Shown: positions 11,040-23,314, counted from the first letter of the stretch. The stretch is DNA of 64,000 bases from Corythucha ciliata (GCA_038030265.1 CM075938.1:4441009-4505008); one strand, 5' to 3'. The notes: a model not told the origin generated them from the sequence alone. Numbers and translations: made by a program.

Positions 11040-12570
11040 GATTGAGGGTATGATGAGGCCAGCAATATGTCCATATTCAAGAGTGTGCTGGCTGGGTGGA
11101 ATGATGACTAAAATGTGAAATTACCCCCCTCCCCTCACTCTACGAGATTTCAATCTGATCTCTCCCCAGGACAAATTCCTATACCTACGCCACTGACAGA
11201 AATTTCAGACCATTGTGAAGTTCCAACTTTACCAATATTTTGGGATTCCCCACAAGGGGAATCCGAAAATTGAGACGAATTTTGGATAGAAAAATTCAAT
11301 GAAAGGGCGCACGAACGGTGAAATAGCAAGTTTCGGGACTCAACTCCGAAGAGCACCCTAAGCGTGGATGAAACCCGTGATCCCCCTCCCCTACCAGTCA
11401 TTATAATGTCCCCACGCGAGCATTAACATAGACCGTATAGCGTAATATGCATCAAGCGCGAGTGCTGTAGGATTTTTAAAAAGATACATATTAAATGTCG
11501 CACTATCAAGCAATTATAGGACGCAGATTATTTTTCGGTATATTCATTGTTATTATAGAATGCAATTAGTAATATAAACCAAGCGTATAATGATTATGAG
11601 TAATGAACGATTCATTTATTTGGTGCTACTCACAAACTTTAAAGCTTTAATGAAACTATTAACATATTAGTTATTTATACACTGAAGCTCTGAGCATTTT
11701 CAATGCCTACACTCATCCTAAAAAAGCTGTGTAGTATAGGCATTTCAAAGTGCATAAAAAATAGTTAAAAACATGGTTCGACCTATAAAATCCTTCTGAA
11801 CATTTTCCTATAATTTAACGACGCTCTGGTCAATCTTCCACGGTTCTTAAAATTAATATTATTATGGTCCCGTTTAAAATAAAAATCCCCCTCAAAAGGC
11901 TGCGTGATGCAACCTATATAAAGACGAAACATGATATTGTTAAGGAGAAAGAGAGGATAGTTAAGGAGAGTAAAAAAAAAAAAATCGTTCGACCTCGCCA
12001 GTTCAAACAGGGTAACTAAATATCATCAGAGGACCAAGGATGTGTCGGTACGAAATTCAACTTAGCCGCATAGTTGAAGCGACCTAGACGAAGCGGTCCA
12101 TGTCCCTCTCCTTCTAGGGTACGCGTTACATCATAAAAGGCTTAATAAAGTAATTTTTGAATTACGACACGTTGAACAGACTCCAAAAGGGACTGAGGGA
12201 GAAGAAGGTGGTCAAAAAAAAAAATCGGCTTCATCTCCCCCACGGTACAGAATGTCTACGGTCAATCTTCATTCGCAGGTGGGGATTGGTCCACCTGGCG
12301 CAGCAACCGATGTTTTCTTCTGAAAATTAATTGGACAAAATATATATATATTCAAATTAACTGCATTGTACGAGGGCGATGCCCTTTTTCGAATAACTGC
12401 TCACTTCTGTAAGAATCTGTTACTGTTTTTAATATGATAAACTGTTTTGCTTAACAAAATAAATAAATAAAAACACTCTTTTCACGATAGATTTTTCGTC
12501 ACAACCTGTTCACCTAACGTTAAACGTTAACGTTAAAATACGTCAGAAAATTTAGCCACTAGCCATCTAG
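11040..12570. other. No gene recognised
   Basis: AT-rich sequence. Open frames are below 85 codons and carry no motif. There are small runs of poly-A and a short TATATATA stretch near 12340. Confidence 0.5.
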
Positions 12571-12899
12571 CCACTAGATCAGGGCCGGCAAGAACTCAGG
12601 CGGGCCATCCATTCTGCCCCCCCCCCCCCAACGAGCACAATTCTTTGATACCTAGGTGTCGCTCTAAAAAAAAAACAAAAAAAAACGCACTCGGGGGCCT
12701 GTCCAATAACTTCAACAACATAAATAAGTTAACCACAGTATAATAGCGTTTTCCATTTGCACAAAAAAGTGTCCTGTGGGAGTTCATTGCAGATTTACAG
12801 TGCCGGCCTTGGAAATTTGGCGACCCGGAGGCGAATCTTTCACCAATGTCTCCTTGAAGTTGCCATCAGGAACTGCGAATTGGCGTTTTTTCCCCACAA

Positions 12900-14260
12900 T
12901 ACATCACTTCTTATCAATTCCGACTCCATTTTAGCCGCGAATTAGCCATTCGGCTCCATTTTAGCCGCGAATTAGCGATTTATCTCACATTCAGCAGCGA
13001 ATTAGCGATTTTTCTTGCAATGAATTTTTGTTATTCCTGATTTGAGCCGCTAAAAAGAGATTTTACCCGTGAATTAGCGCTGTATTTTCTAATTTTAGCC
13101 ACGAAGTTGGAAACCGTGGCTTGCCATTTACTCAATTTATTTCGGTGAAATAGCAAAATGTTCTTATTTTAAACCTATAAATAGCCATTTTTCCTTACTT
13201 CAGCAGTCAATTAGCGTTTCACCTAATATTTTGCCTCTTGCGAACCATCAATGAGATTTTTGTTTCCCAATTTTCGCCGCGAATTAACGCTGTTTCCAAA
13301 TTATGTCCATGAATCAGCGCATTAACTTCATTCAGGCACGAATTAGCGTTTTTTCCACACGTCAGCGCTTCTTCTCAATGTTATCAGTGAATTACCAATT
13401 CACTGGCAACACACAATGGCACTGGACACCATTTTAGCCGTCAATTAGCGCTTTATCATAAATTTTCAATTAATTCGCGATTTTTCCTGATTTCTCAATT
13501 TTCTGTGAATTAGCCAATTTCCTCAAAATAACTCCCCAATTAGCCATTTTTCTTTATTTTTGCCGCAAATTGACGTTTTCCCTCATTTTAGCCGCTAATT
13601 ATGGATTTTTCAAAGTTTTATCGTTGAAATAGAGTTCCCCCCAAACGCTTTTTCTGAAATTTGGCCTTCAGAATCCGCGAATTAGCCTTCTTTCCACACT
13701 TCAGCGCTTCTTTTCAATTTTATCGATGAATTATCGATTTTTCCCCCATTTTAGCCACGAATTAGCGATTTGTCACCATTTTAGCGGTGAAAGTTCATCT
13801 GATTTTTCTCAATTTCATCCATGAATAAGCAACTTTTTCTTATTTTCAGCCGTGAATTAGAGATTTGTTTCGCTTTTATCTATGGATTAGCTTTTTTCGC
13901 ATTTTAAAATGTGTGTCTCAATTGAGACACGAACTTGCCAGAAGCTGGAAATTGTCGTTTCTATACTTCTAACCTCTAAGCAGCGTTTTTTTTTATACAA
14001 TTTATATTCTCCCAGTATATTAGCCGTAAATACGTGATTTTAACCACTAAAGATCGATTTTCACCAATTTTATCCGTGAACCTGCACTTTTTCTTAATTT
14101 TCAAAGCGAATTAGTGTTTTTTTGTGTTCTGAATAAGCCGAGAATTCATGTTTTTTTAATTTTAGGCACGAATTAGCGCTTTTTCTAAAAATCATTGTGG
14201 TGAAATAACGATCTTTCACTATTTTATCCGCGGTTAGTGTTTAGTAATTTTTTGCTTGAC
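12900..14260 (-). repeat. Degenerate array of 30-bp units, family 1, reverse orientation
   Basis: The core ATTTTAGCCGCGAATTAGCG plus a TTTTTCTC spacer recurs with many substitutions and small length changes. It is the reverse complement of the unit at 9.3-11.0 kb. No coding content. Confidence 0.8.
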
Positions 14261-14389
14261 CAACGGAGAAAGTGGCTATTTTCACCATGGCAACCTCACC
14301 ACGAAAGAAACTTTAGTCTCAGCTTGTTATTTGCTTACTTTACATCACAGAGTGAACGGAAGTACTTTACGTCACTGCTAGGAGTGTTG

Positions 14390-14892
14390 TAATAGTATAT
14401 TACACAACGAGTGGGGGAAGTAGAATTTTGCACGCGAGTTTTGTTTGGCTCGCGAGGAGCTTTTGACATAAGCCTAATAAAAACAGAGTCAATTTTCATT
14501 CGTGTGCAATTGATAACGTTCGGTCTTCTACATAATTATAAAGCGGAAGCGTAGTTACGTCAGGTTGCCACCACAGTCTTCCCTTGTTCAGTGAGGTAAA
14601 GTTTTTATATCACTGGTGTGTCTCTCTCGACTTCCTGCAGTTGTTTTTTTTGCCTGTAAACTCGAACTTTACACGCTGGACACGCGAAAAGTACTTTCCG
14701 TCACTGTTAGGAGTGAGTCGAGGTGAAGTGCCTCACATTTGGTCGGTCAAGCGAAAAATAGCGTTCGCAACTCGTGAGGAGCGCCTTTCAAACGCGGTCG
14801 TTGTTGGTAACTAGTGAACTCGGATTCGCCTCGATCGCCAAATACAACTCGCGAGTAAAGTGATGCTTTCCTCACTCGTGAAATATACTATT
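14390..14892. repeat. Foldback MITE with about 75-bp inverted ends
   Basis: The left arm (about 14390-14465) begins TAATAGTATATTACACAACG. The right arm (about 14815-14892) is its diverged inverse and ends GTGAAATATACTATTA. Inside, a block containing AGTACTTT(A/C)CGTCACTG is directly repeated about 335 bp apart (14352-14382 and 14685-14715), the first copy lying just outside the left arm. A right-half copy exists at 628-779. The element interrupts the unit-1 array. Confidence 0.6.
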
Positions 14893-15299
14893 AATCGCGA
14901 ATTACTGTTTTTTACACTTAAAACGCGATTTTAGAAGCCTTGAAGTAACGTTTCACATTTCCCTTCTCTGCGAATTAGCTATGTATTTTTCTTAATTTTA
15001 TCCGTGATTGAGCACTTATGCTCACTTCTGTCCGTCAATCAGTCCCCATTATTAGCCCCAATTAGCGTTATTTTAAAATTCGGTCCGCGTTGGGTCTGGG
15101 CACTTAACGGAGAACTAGCCGCCCACGAGGAGACGCGAATTGTAGCGTTTTCCATTTGCACAATAATCCGTGGGGGGGGGGGCACCAAAAGTCAACATTA
15201 AAAAATGATAATTTACCACTGTATAGGCCATCGTGAAAGGCTCAGTGGGCCACTTCTTGGCCCGCGCGGGCCCAGGGTTGACCACCCCTGCACTAGCTA

Positions 15300-18030
15300 G
15301 TAATTTTATGTTAATCACTGAGAATTTCCATCAAATACCGACGTTTCGTTAGCCGTAACTTTGGAAATAATAAAAGTGTGAATTTTCTTCTGTTTCAAAA
15401 CCTCGAAGAGGTTTGGACGCCGCTTCTATTTTTGTCATTAACAGTTCACATTTCTTTACCTGAGTTCAAAGGCGATTCGTCCTCTGGCAACATATGCTTC
15501 CAGTTTTTTTTTTTCCTTACGTGTGTGTTCAACTACAAGCAAACCTTCAACTACAGTCGAACAAAGATGTGGTGAGTTAGTGTGTGAGGTTTGCCCAGGA
15601 GGCGGGTAATTTTTCAACTCCGTGCAAACTGTACAATATAAAAGGGAATGCCGAAGAATGAGAGGGAAAAGGCATCTGGAAAACGTCTAATGATTAGTTC
15701 CCCCAGTTCCTCCCCCCCCACACAACCCACCCATCCACAGTTGTATACGTTCAACACACATTCATTTAATGCATCTTTCGTGCCAGAAATTTTTAAAGAA
15801 GCCCTTCTTACGCGCGCAACATTCATCCTCAACCAAACTACTCTGTAACAACAAAGCAAAAAAAGTATGGAGGTCCCCACAAAAAAAAAAAAAAAAAATC
15901 GATGGGAAAAAGGTACCTGAAGCCACAGGATCAAATCCCGAGGAGGCTGACTTTTTGTCAGGTGTTACTGCCATTATTCTGCTTGGGAGCCCCGTAGTAA
16001 CGGAAAATTAAACGGTGCCTCATTAAAATACATGAATGAGGAAACCCACTTAAAAATGATACCTGGAAAAATAAAGAATCTAACTTTCTGTCGGTAGTTT
16101 TTTTCTCTCTCTCTCTTTTTTAATGTTATTTTCCCTCCCCACCCTCTCTAGAACAATTCTAAAACGTCTTCAGGTAGCCCCCTCCCCCACCGAGAGCGTT
16201 TTTTTTTTTGTTCTTCATTGTACGATTCTTCCATTATCCTTCTTGTAATGTCAACTGGACAGTATATCCTACACCAAGGGAATTTTATTTTAAAAATTGT
16301 TTCAATTGAGGGCCAGGCAACTGGAATCATTTTAATTTTCCTTTCATTATTTATGCCAAACTATATTGCGTGCCATGAAAATGAAGGGAACGAAAAATAA
16401 CGGGGCAATTAGGTGGTTTTATGGTTCTAATTGCCTTCATTTTTCTGATTCAAAAAAAAAAAGGGCTGGGGTGCTATTTCCTGGAAAAGATCAATTTCGA
16501 GGGGGACAAAAAAAATTCGCACGCTCGCTTGTTTGTTTTTACTATGGCTGGTTCTTTTTAAACAAAATTTTGACTGCCTCAAAATGTTGTTAAAAAGTTT
16601 GGGATAGGAAGATAACAATCTTGAAGACAACATTCTAAAATAAAACTCATTTTACTTTTCATGGCGTTTCTTCTTTGTCAGTTGGGCAATAATGATTCTT
16701 TTTTATTTTACCCTCAACCATCCACCGGCTCTCTCTCACACCGTCTCACTCGCTCAATAGAGCCCTATACCCGCCCCCCCCGCCCCTACCACCGCCCCTT
16801 CATCATTTCAAAGCCCACCACACGGTAAGATCATGTTGCTTTTTGGACCGCCCGAAGTAACTGGTCCTTGTCTTAACGATTATTTTACAATTCCAAGGTG
16901 AGCGAGGGACCCTCTCTATAACATACCCAACGAACGAAAATAAAATTTAGATGTACACACATATATTTTTTTGTGAAGTCGTACCATTTACGATTATAAA
17001 TGTCCGAATTCTTTACGTTTAGATTACTGTTCAAAAAGCCTTGTGTGATTGGAGAAGGTTTGGAATGAGAGGACGTGAGGGGGGGGGGGGCTGACCTCTT
17101 CTCACACTCTGGCTTATCGAAATACTTCGATTGGTACGAAAACACCAATGTATGTATCAAGTTTTAACAATTAAGCACGCGTTGGGAACTATTGAGACTC
17201 GTCTTGATTACGAAATATCCCCTAAAGCTTGGGAAGGTGAACGTTAATTTATTGTATACGTTTTTTTTTTACCTCTTCTTAGGCGAGAATCTGTAGGCAT
17301 AATTGCATACTAGCTCGTCGATTTTGGATTACCTATTTAGACTACATTCCAAAGGCTACACTTTTGCTAAAGACTAATTTGGAGGAAGTTAACCGTATAG
17401 GCAGGTTTTGTGCTTTTAAACTTAAAAAGAATCGATTAAGCTTGACAACTTTCATAAAAGGATCCAGTTATTTTACTTTTCTACCTTATGAAAATGAAGT
17501 TCAACTGTAATACGAAGACCATAATAACCAAGATCAAAATTGTCAACATCATTTTAACCACCATATATTCATTTTTTTAACAAGTTCGAAACCGTGGCCT
17601 AAACGTTATAGATAGTCTTTGTTTCGTAATTATGAAAAGTGGACGTGAATACCTAAGGTGTTAAAGAGGGGGGGGGGGAGAGCCACGTGCCCGAGTTCGT
17701 TTGGAGGAGCCTTCCAGATGCAATCGGGAACATCAGCTGGGCAAGTGCAATGGGAGGGAGCTTTTCACTTTGCGGTGTATACGACGAATATTGTTGGAAC
17801 GAAGCTGTATGCATCCTTTCTACTATAACATAAATCCGAAGATTTTAGCCATGGACGTGACCTAGTCCGTATAAACTGGTCGAAGGTGACTCAGGAATCC
17901 GCCATTCCGTATCCGCAGTAACGAAAAAATCACGCTTAGACTGTATAATTTATCTTGAGAGGAGGAGGTTCTTGCCCGTCCTCGGAAAATCCTTCGTTGT
18001 GGCCCTCCTTACCCACCAATTTACGTTGTT
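15300..18030. other. No gene recognised
   Basis: I looked for conserved coding motifs on both strands and found none. The stretch has several mononucleotide runs (A near 15880, G near 17080 and 17670) and open frames of up to 106 codons with no family resemblance. Confidence 0.5.
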
Positions 18031-18034
18031 GAAG

Positions 18035-18102
18035 TAAACTGAACGATGAGTACACAGTTTTCTTGGAATTCACTGAACGATGAGTACACAGTTTTCTTGG
18101 AA
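18035..18102 (+). repeat. 34-bp tandem duplication
   Basis: The unit starting ACTGAACGATGAGTACACAG and ending TTCTTGGAATT occurs twice back to back with no differences in the shared part. The exact identity suggests a recent slip or copying event. Confidence 0.8.
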
Positions 18103-18321
18103 TTGGCCCAGCGTGTCGCATGCCGCCTGTTGGTCCAAGAATCATGGCTGATCAGGCCCAAGGAAGGCGTGTGGTGCGTGGTTGAGAGAGCAACTCAACG
18201 CTACACGAGTGCGTTGAGAGAGTGGTTGTCTCAAAATCATCTCTTTGAAAGGCGTATCATTTTTTTTGTTTTGGGGGGGGGGGGTGCCTCACCGGCCACG
18301 CCAAGGCCACCAGTGGGCCCT

Positions 18322-18363
<42 letters not shown>

Positions 18364-18446
18364 TCGGACGGTCTCCCGACTCCGAAGGTGCCAAAAGCCT
18401 TTCGGCTCATACACCATACCCACTTGGGGCCCGGACTCGGGAGAGC

Positions 18447-19382
18447 CTAGTACGGCTCCTCAAACCTATTTATCCTTTCCAGCAAACTCAGGAGACGGGT
18501 CCCATTCTCCTTTGAGAAGCTGGGGAAGGGTATCCTATCGTCACCAAAAATGGTGTATCTGGCCGCCGCGTAGCCGTCACACTCGCATACGACGTGCTCC
18601 GCGGTTTCTTCAGCCTCCCCACACCTTTCGCAGTCGGGCTCCCCTACTGCCCCCATGATTGACAAATGCCTATTAAGGGCGTAATGCCCTGTATACATCC
18701 CTACTATCCGCCTAAGCTTAACCCGTGTTAGTCCCAGCAACCATGCCGAAGCTTCCTGGTCTTCCTCATTGATTCCCAGTTTTGCTTGCCGGCACCCGGG
18801 TTCAGTCCGCCATCTCCTCAGAGCTTGATCACTGGCCCAGGCCCTTATCTCCCTCAAGACCACCCTGCGGGCAATGCCCACCGATGGTTCAGGTCCTATT
18901 ATCCGCTGGTCCGCGCCACGCTTGGCCAGCTCGTCTGCTTTTTCATTCCCCTGCCATCCTCTATGACCCGGGATCCATCCCAACGTTAGGGAGTTCCCTT
19001 CACCCTGGAGGTCCCGTATCCCTACTCTGCAACTCGCCACGGCCGCTGAGTCCACCGCGGGTTTGGTGATCGCCCCCAGCGCCGCCCTGCTATCAGAGTA
19101 GATACCGATCGCCCTACCTGTCACTTTCCGCTTCAGTAGCTCCCGAATACAGGCATCGATCGCTACCACCTCGGCCTGGAAAACTGAGGTGTGTCCCCCT
19201 AGCGGGATACTTATTTCCACCCCCAGCTCCGGCACGAAAATTCCAGCTCCGGTCGGCCCTTCCCGACCCTTCTTGGAGCCGTCCGTATAACACACCAGCT
19301 CCCCTTGCCGGGATTCCCAACCTTCCTCTCTCATAATGACTCTCTGCTGGATTTTGGTCGAGAAGTCATTCCTTTTAACCAC
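18447..19382 (-). pseudogene. LINE A ORF2 C-terminus: RNase H and Cys-rich domain, out of frame with the RT
   Basis: This 311-codon frame carries a complete-looking RNase H domain. The first Asp is in ELVCYTDGSKKG, the Glu in SVFQAEVVAIDA, the second Asp in IGIYSDSRAALGA, and the last motif is GWIPGHRGWQGNEKADELAK. It then has RIVGMYTGHYALNRHL and a Cys motif CERCGEAEETAEHVVCECDG typical of ORF2 tails in this group. It should continue from the RT frame but is separated by frameshifts near 19420 and 19720, so it could not be made as one protein. Catalytic residues are kept, so the breaks look recent. Confidence 0.85.
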
Positions 19383-19433
19383 GTAATCCGGTCTAAGTGC
19401 CGAGGACGGGGATACTCTGTTTAGTTCCCCTTC

Positions 19434-19721
19434 CTAGTCCCGTTGGCCCAGCCTGGCCCGCTTTAGGCCTCCCTGGCATCTCAACCTGTAGGCAACTTCA
19501 AGTGCCCGACCCCTGACTTCAATGTCCAAGGGCTTCAGGCCTAGTAATCTTTCCATGGCCCTCGTAGGGGTTGTCCGGAATGGCCCCAAAATCGCCAGGC
19601 AAGCAAGCCTTTGTATTTTTGCGAGCCTATCCGCCCCCCAGCCCTTCTCTATCCCCCTCCACCATGCGACCGCCCCGTGCAGGATGCGCGGTCGGATGAT
19701 TCTTGTGTATATCCACTTCAT
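19434..19721 (-). pseudogene. LINE A ORF2 thumb region, shifted frame
   Basis: The frame reads WIYTRIIRPRILHGAVAWW and RLACLAILGPFRTTPTRAME, the region between RT and RNase H in I/R1-type ORF2 proteins (conserved Q-R-L-A and G-A/P-R-T-TPT-A-E block). It overlaps the end of the RT frame by a few bases and stops before RNase H. Confidence 0.8.
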
Positions 19722-22024
19722 TTGATGTAGACTATTTGTCTACATTGGTGAAAGGCCACCACAGCTTTCTTATAAACGCTGTCTACGTGTTCCTTCCACC
19801 TTAACTTCTCATCCAATATGACTCCCAAGTACATATTAACCTGTTTTGAGAGAGCGATGGCCTCTCCCCGAAAGTGGATTGATTGCCATCCCTCCCGTTT
19901 TCTCTTGTGAGTGAACAACACCATTTTCATCTTACTGGGGTTTATTGTGAGACCCCTAGGCCTACACCATGCCTCGACTATCCCCACCGCCCCCCTCATG
20001 AGAGAACACAGTGTGGATAAGTCTTTCCCCCTAACCACTATGGCTCCGTCATCCGCAAAAAATTGCGCATAATAGCCCTTTTCCTCTAATTTCCTTATAA
20101 GACTATCTACCACAAGTATCCAGAGAAGAGGCGAGAGACTTGAGCCCTGGGGCACCCCCCTACTGGCTCGTTTTTCCACCCTATCGCCGCCCACCGTAGC
20201 GACCACCCACCTATGACTCAGCGAGTAGTCTATCCATTGAATCAGCCTCGTCTCCACCCCAACGTGCTCTAGAGTTGCCACAATACACTCCCTATGTATC
20301 CTATTAAAAGCCCCTTCAATATCCAAAAAAAGAGCCAACGCGTACTCTTTCTGGGCCACCGACCCCTCCACCCTCCCCAGTAAGTCGTGGAGGGCCGAGT
20401 CGGTCGACTTCCCCGCCGTGTACGCATGCTGGTTCTGGTGGATCACTCCCCCAGTAGCCAATGATTCCCTCATGTATAATTCAATTATCCTTTCCATCAG
20501 TCTTAAAAGTACACTGCTTACACTAATGGGCCTAAAATCCTCCGCTTTGGCATGCTTCCCGCCACCTTTAGGAATAAAAACAACTCTCACCCGTTTCCAG
20601 GCCGTGGGTACTTTCCTGGCTGCCAGGCACCTGACGAAGAGTCGTCTTGGTCTCTCCTGAAGCCTCCCCCCGGCATGCTGGATGGCACACGGGTGTATTC
20701 CGTCCAATCCTGCTGCCTTGTAGGGTCCCATGGAGCTGAGTGCCCAGTTGAATCGCTCCCTTGAGATCACCACGTCGCATCTATTGCACTCCTCTTCGAC
20801 CTCTGTTCCGCCCCTCAGTGGCACGACCTCCTCGCTCCTGCACCCTGGAAAATGAGTATTTAGCAAGTGTGTCGCGATACCTAATCCATCAACCACCGAA
20901 CCACCGTCCGGAAGCGTCAGTGATCCTACATTACCATTCGGTTCTGACCGTACGATACGAACGAGTCTCGCCGCCTCTCCCGTTTCCTCAATTCCTTCGC
21001 AATAGGTCCTCCATGTATCTTTCTTAGCGCGGCAAATTCCAGTCTTGTATGCTTTCCTAGCCGCGCGGTAGGCCTCCCAGTCCTCGTCGTTCCCTGTTGC
21101 CTTTGCGGTTTCCGCAGCCGCTCTGGTCGCCCTTTTGAGCAAGCGGAGCCCCAGGCCCCACCAAGGGGATTTTTTGGGCTTCCTCCTTCGCTCTGGGCAG
21201 GCCACCTGAAACGCTTCTGTTAGTATTTCCCTTACCTCTCTTTCCTCTTCGTCAATGGATAACCCCCCGGTCTCCACCATTCTTCCTACCTCCCGCTCGA
21301 ATCTATCCCAGTCTGTATGTCTGGAGTTTCGTTCGGGTTCCGCTTTGTCTCCTTCGGCTCCTACTGTGAACATAACAGGTCGGTGGTCCGACGTTATCAC
21401 CCCCTCTTGCACCCTCCAGTTACTAATTTGCCTACCCATACTCCCCAGGCTCAGGGTCACGTCAATGACCTCTTGCCTGTTCCTAACTACAAAGGTGTGC
21501 TCATCCCCCCTATTCTCCACAAAAAGACCTATTCTTACCAAATCCTCCATTAGCTGCTCCCCGGGTCGGTTTACGTTCGACGACCCCCACGCTAGGTGGT
21601 GGGCATTTGCGTCGGCTCCGACCACTAGCAGCTTCCCTGTTGTCCGGCAGTGGGAGCAGAGATTCTCAAGCTCCGCTGGTACGCCATCCTCCTCCATCGC
21701 TCTGTACCACGACGCCACGACGACCTCTTTTACCTCTTGATTTCGCAGGGTTGCCCTGAAACTGACCACAATGAGATCCCTGGTTCCGAAGGGGCGCAAC
21801 TTTATCGGGTTAAAATTCGCCAACACAGCCACACATGCTCTCGGAGCCAGGTCTCCCTCAGTATAAAAAATCTTATAATCCTTATTTCTAAGATAACACA
21901 TCCTGTTCCCTGAGACATACGGCTCCTGGAACAGGCCCACCTCAAAACTTACCCTACTCATCAGGACCGCTACATCCGCAGCCGCGGTCCTACTGTGCTG
22001 CAGGTTTGCCTGGACGCACCTCAC
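19718..22024 (-). CDS. LINE A ORF2: endonuclease and reverse transcriptase, 768 codons
   Basis: The start is ATG at 22024, 33 bp after the ORF1 stop. Residues about 1-230 are the endonuclease: VGLFQEPYV, VVASWYRAM, VVGADANAHHLAWGSSNVN, and ISNWRVQEG before SDHRPV. About 420-720 is the RT: VVFIPKGGGKHAKAEDFRPI, HAYTAGKSTDSALHDLL, ALALFLDIEGAFNRI, GVPQGSSLSPLLWILVVDSL, the catalytic FADD in YAQFFADDGAIVV, and YLGVILDEKLRWKEHVD. All catalytic motifs are present. The frame ends in a stop at 19718, in the thumb, by a frameshift; the rest of the protein follows in other frames. Activity is target-primed reverse transcription, presumably in the nucleus. Confidence 0.9.
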   Translation of the reverse strand: MRCVQANLQHSRTAAADVAVLMSRVSFEVGLFQEPYVSGNRMCYLRNKDYKIFYTEGDLAPRACVAVLANFNPIKLRPFGTRDLIVVSFRATLRNQEVKEVVVASWYRAMEEDGVPAELENLCSHCRTTGKLLVVGADANAHHLAWGSSNVNRPGEQLMEDLVRIGLFVENRGDEHTFVVRNRQEVIDVTLSLGSMGRQISNWRVQEGVITSDHRPVMFTVGAEGDKAEPERNSRHTDWDRFEREVGRMVETGGLSIDEEEREVREILTEAFQVACPERRRKPKKSPWWGLGLRLLKRATRAAAETAKATGNDEDWEAYRAARKAYKTGICRAKKDTWRTYCEGIEETGEAARLVRIVRSEPNGNVGSLTLPDGGSVVDGLGIATHLLNTHFPGCRSEEVVPLRGGTEVEEECNRCDVVISRERFNWALSSMGPYKAAGLDGIHPCAIQHAGGRLQERPRRLFVRCLAARKVPTAWKRVRVVFIPKGGGKHAKAEDFRPISVSSVLLRLMERIIELYMRESLATGGVIHQNQHAYTAGKSTDSALHDLLGRVEGSVAQKEYALALFLDIEGAFNRIHRECIVATLEHVGVETRLIQWIDYSLSHRWVVATVGGDRVEKRASRGVPQGSSLSPLLWILVVDSLIRKLEEKGYYAQFFADDGAIVVRGKDLSTLCSLMRGAVGIVEAWCRPRGLTINPSKMKMVLFTHKRKREGWQSIHFRGEAIALSKQVNMYLGVILDEKLRWKEHVDSVYKKAVVAFHQCRQIVYIK

Positions 22025-22057
22025 TTCGGCGAGCCCAGCAACAGGTCCTCCTCCAAC

Positions 22058-23314
22058 TCATGGACGGTGAGGATTCCCCCCCCCCCGTTGCTGTGTTGCT
22101 AACTGCCCCTCCGCTCCCTCAACTGGCCTTGTAGTACCTACCGGGTCCACTTCCATATCTGACCCCTCGCTATCCATTTCACCCATCCACCTGTTAGGCA
22201 GAACCCTAAACCTAACTTTAAAGAGTTCAATACCCACCATGGGCTCTTTCTTAATTTCCTCGGCGTCCTTCTTGGGTACTTTGAAGGTGATTTGCACCCT
22301 CTCACCCGTGAGGTCTTGCTCAAAACCCACCATCTTCCACTCCTCGAACGAAAATCCCCTCTTCCAGTTGGTGAGCTCCATATGGGGGATCACGGACTCC
22401 TTGGACATCACTAAGCCCGATACCATCGCCCTTATTCGGCTGGGAATCGGTAGGTCCGGTAGCCTACAAATCACCAAATTCCGGGTTTTCCCCTCCTCCT
22501 GTAATAACTCCACGATCCTCCCCGCCTCCTCTGCCGTTTCACAGGTGAGTACAAGGATCTTACTATCATGTACCAGACCCGTGTTGACCAGGGCGGCCCT
22601 ACATTTCTTCTCTATTTGCCTCGTGCAAATCCACTTTCTAATCTCTAAAACCTCCTCGACCTCAAAAGGTTCTCTGGCCTCTTTGACCACACACACTTTT
22701 GCCCTAGCCGATTCCTTTAGTTTCGTGACCCTAGTATCGGTCACCGCCCCCTCCCCCCTAGGCTTCTTTACTGGAGCCTTGGTATCCGGGGGCGTTGGCT
22801 GTGACACTGACCTCTGCCGTTTATTAATTTGTGCATTTACCTGTCGCTCCTGGTGTGCTCGTTGTTCCAGCTCAGCCCGTCGATTTTGAAAACGGGATTG
22901 GAAGCTGGTTAGGAGTTTCCCCTTCTCTCTCTCCTCCATTGCCTTCCTGGCTTTCGCCGCCTTTCTCATATTTCTCCTCGACTCTCTTCCTTGTCGGTGG
23001 CGACGTGGCTCTTCGAATGGACCCTCACTATCCGAGGTATCTCCCACCGGCCTTACTCTACCTAACATTGGGCGGGTCGCTAAAGCGGTCCCTGCCATTG
23101 AGCTGGTGCTCGGTCTGCTACGGAAATCATTCCCCTCATTTATTTTACCTAAGTTTGGGCGGGTCGCTGAAACGATCCCTGCCCCCGCCTTAGCGCTCGG
23201 GGTTTTGCTCAAGGACGGATTTTCGTCCCCCGAGTCTTTGAGCTTCAGTTTAGAGGCCGAAACCTCTAAACTTCCGCTATCATGGGGCTTATCCTCCATG
23301 CCCCCCCAGCCCAC
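22058..23314 (-). CDS. LINE A ORF1 (gag-like, 418 codons)
   Basis: The N-terminal half is charged and low in complexity, with a long basic helix-forming stretch (RESRRNMRKAAKARKAMEER) that may be a coiled coil. The C-terminal half, from about residue 205, has a folded look: VCVVKEAREPFEVEEVLEIR, KILVLTCETAEEAGRIVELL, RLPDLPIPSRIRAMVSGLV and ERVQITFKVPKKDAEEI. It resembles the DUF4780-type domain found in insect LINE ORF1 proteins, from memory only. No CCHC knuckle is seen. The equivalent protein of copy B keeps the order of motifs. It likely coats element RNA. Confidence 0.8.
   Translation of the reverse strand: MGWGGMEDKPHDSGSLEVSASKLKLKDSGDENPSLSKTPSAKAGAGIVSATRPNLGKINEGNDFRSRPSTSSMAGTALATRPMLGRVRPVGDTSDSEGPFEEPRRHRQGRESRRNMRKAAKARKAMEEREKGKLLTSFQSRFQNRRAELEQRAHQERQVNAQINKRQRSVSQPTPPDTKAPVKKPRGEGAVTDTRVTKLKESARAKVCVVKEAREPFEVEEVLEIRKWICTRQIEKKCRAALVNTGLVHDSKILVLTCETAEEAGRIVELLQEEGKTRNLVICRLPDLPIPSRIRAMVSGLVMSKESVIPHMELTNWKRGFSFEEWKMVGFEQDLTGERVQITFKVPKKDAEEIKKEPMVGIELFKVRFRVLPNRWMGEMDSEGSDMEVDPVGTTRPVEGAEGQLATQQRGGGNPHRP

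Larger units (their letters stand above)
12580..15290. mobile_element. hAT-like non-autonomous element, 2.7 kb, filled with unit-1 repeats
   Basis: The left end starts CAGGGCCGGC at 12580. The right end, read inward, starts CAGGGGTGGTCAACCCTGG at 15290, a form common among hAT ends. The 8-bp flanks CACTAGAT (12572-12579) and CACTAGCT (15291-15298) match at 7 of 8, the length typical of hAT target duplications. Inside are unit-1 repeats in reverse orientation (about 12900-14260 and 14900-15075), a foldback MITE, and two copies of GCGTTTTCCATTTGCACAA near both ends. There is no transposase. Only five or so terminal bases match between the ends, so the boundaries are a proposal. Confidence 0.5.

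Noticed and set aside
18324..18358. Long T run as a pol III or other terminator
   Set aside because: On the minus strand it is the poly-A tract at the 3' end of LINE A.
22239..22889. 216-codon frame on the plus strand
   Set aside because: Shadow of LINE A ORF1, which is much longer and recognisable.
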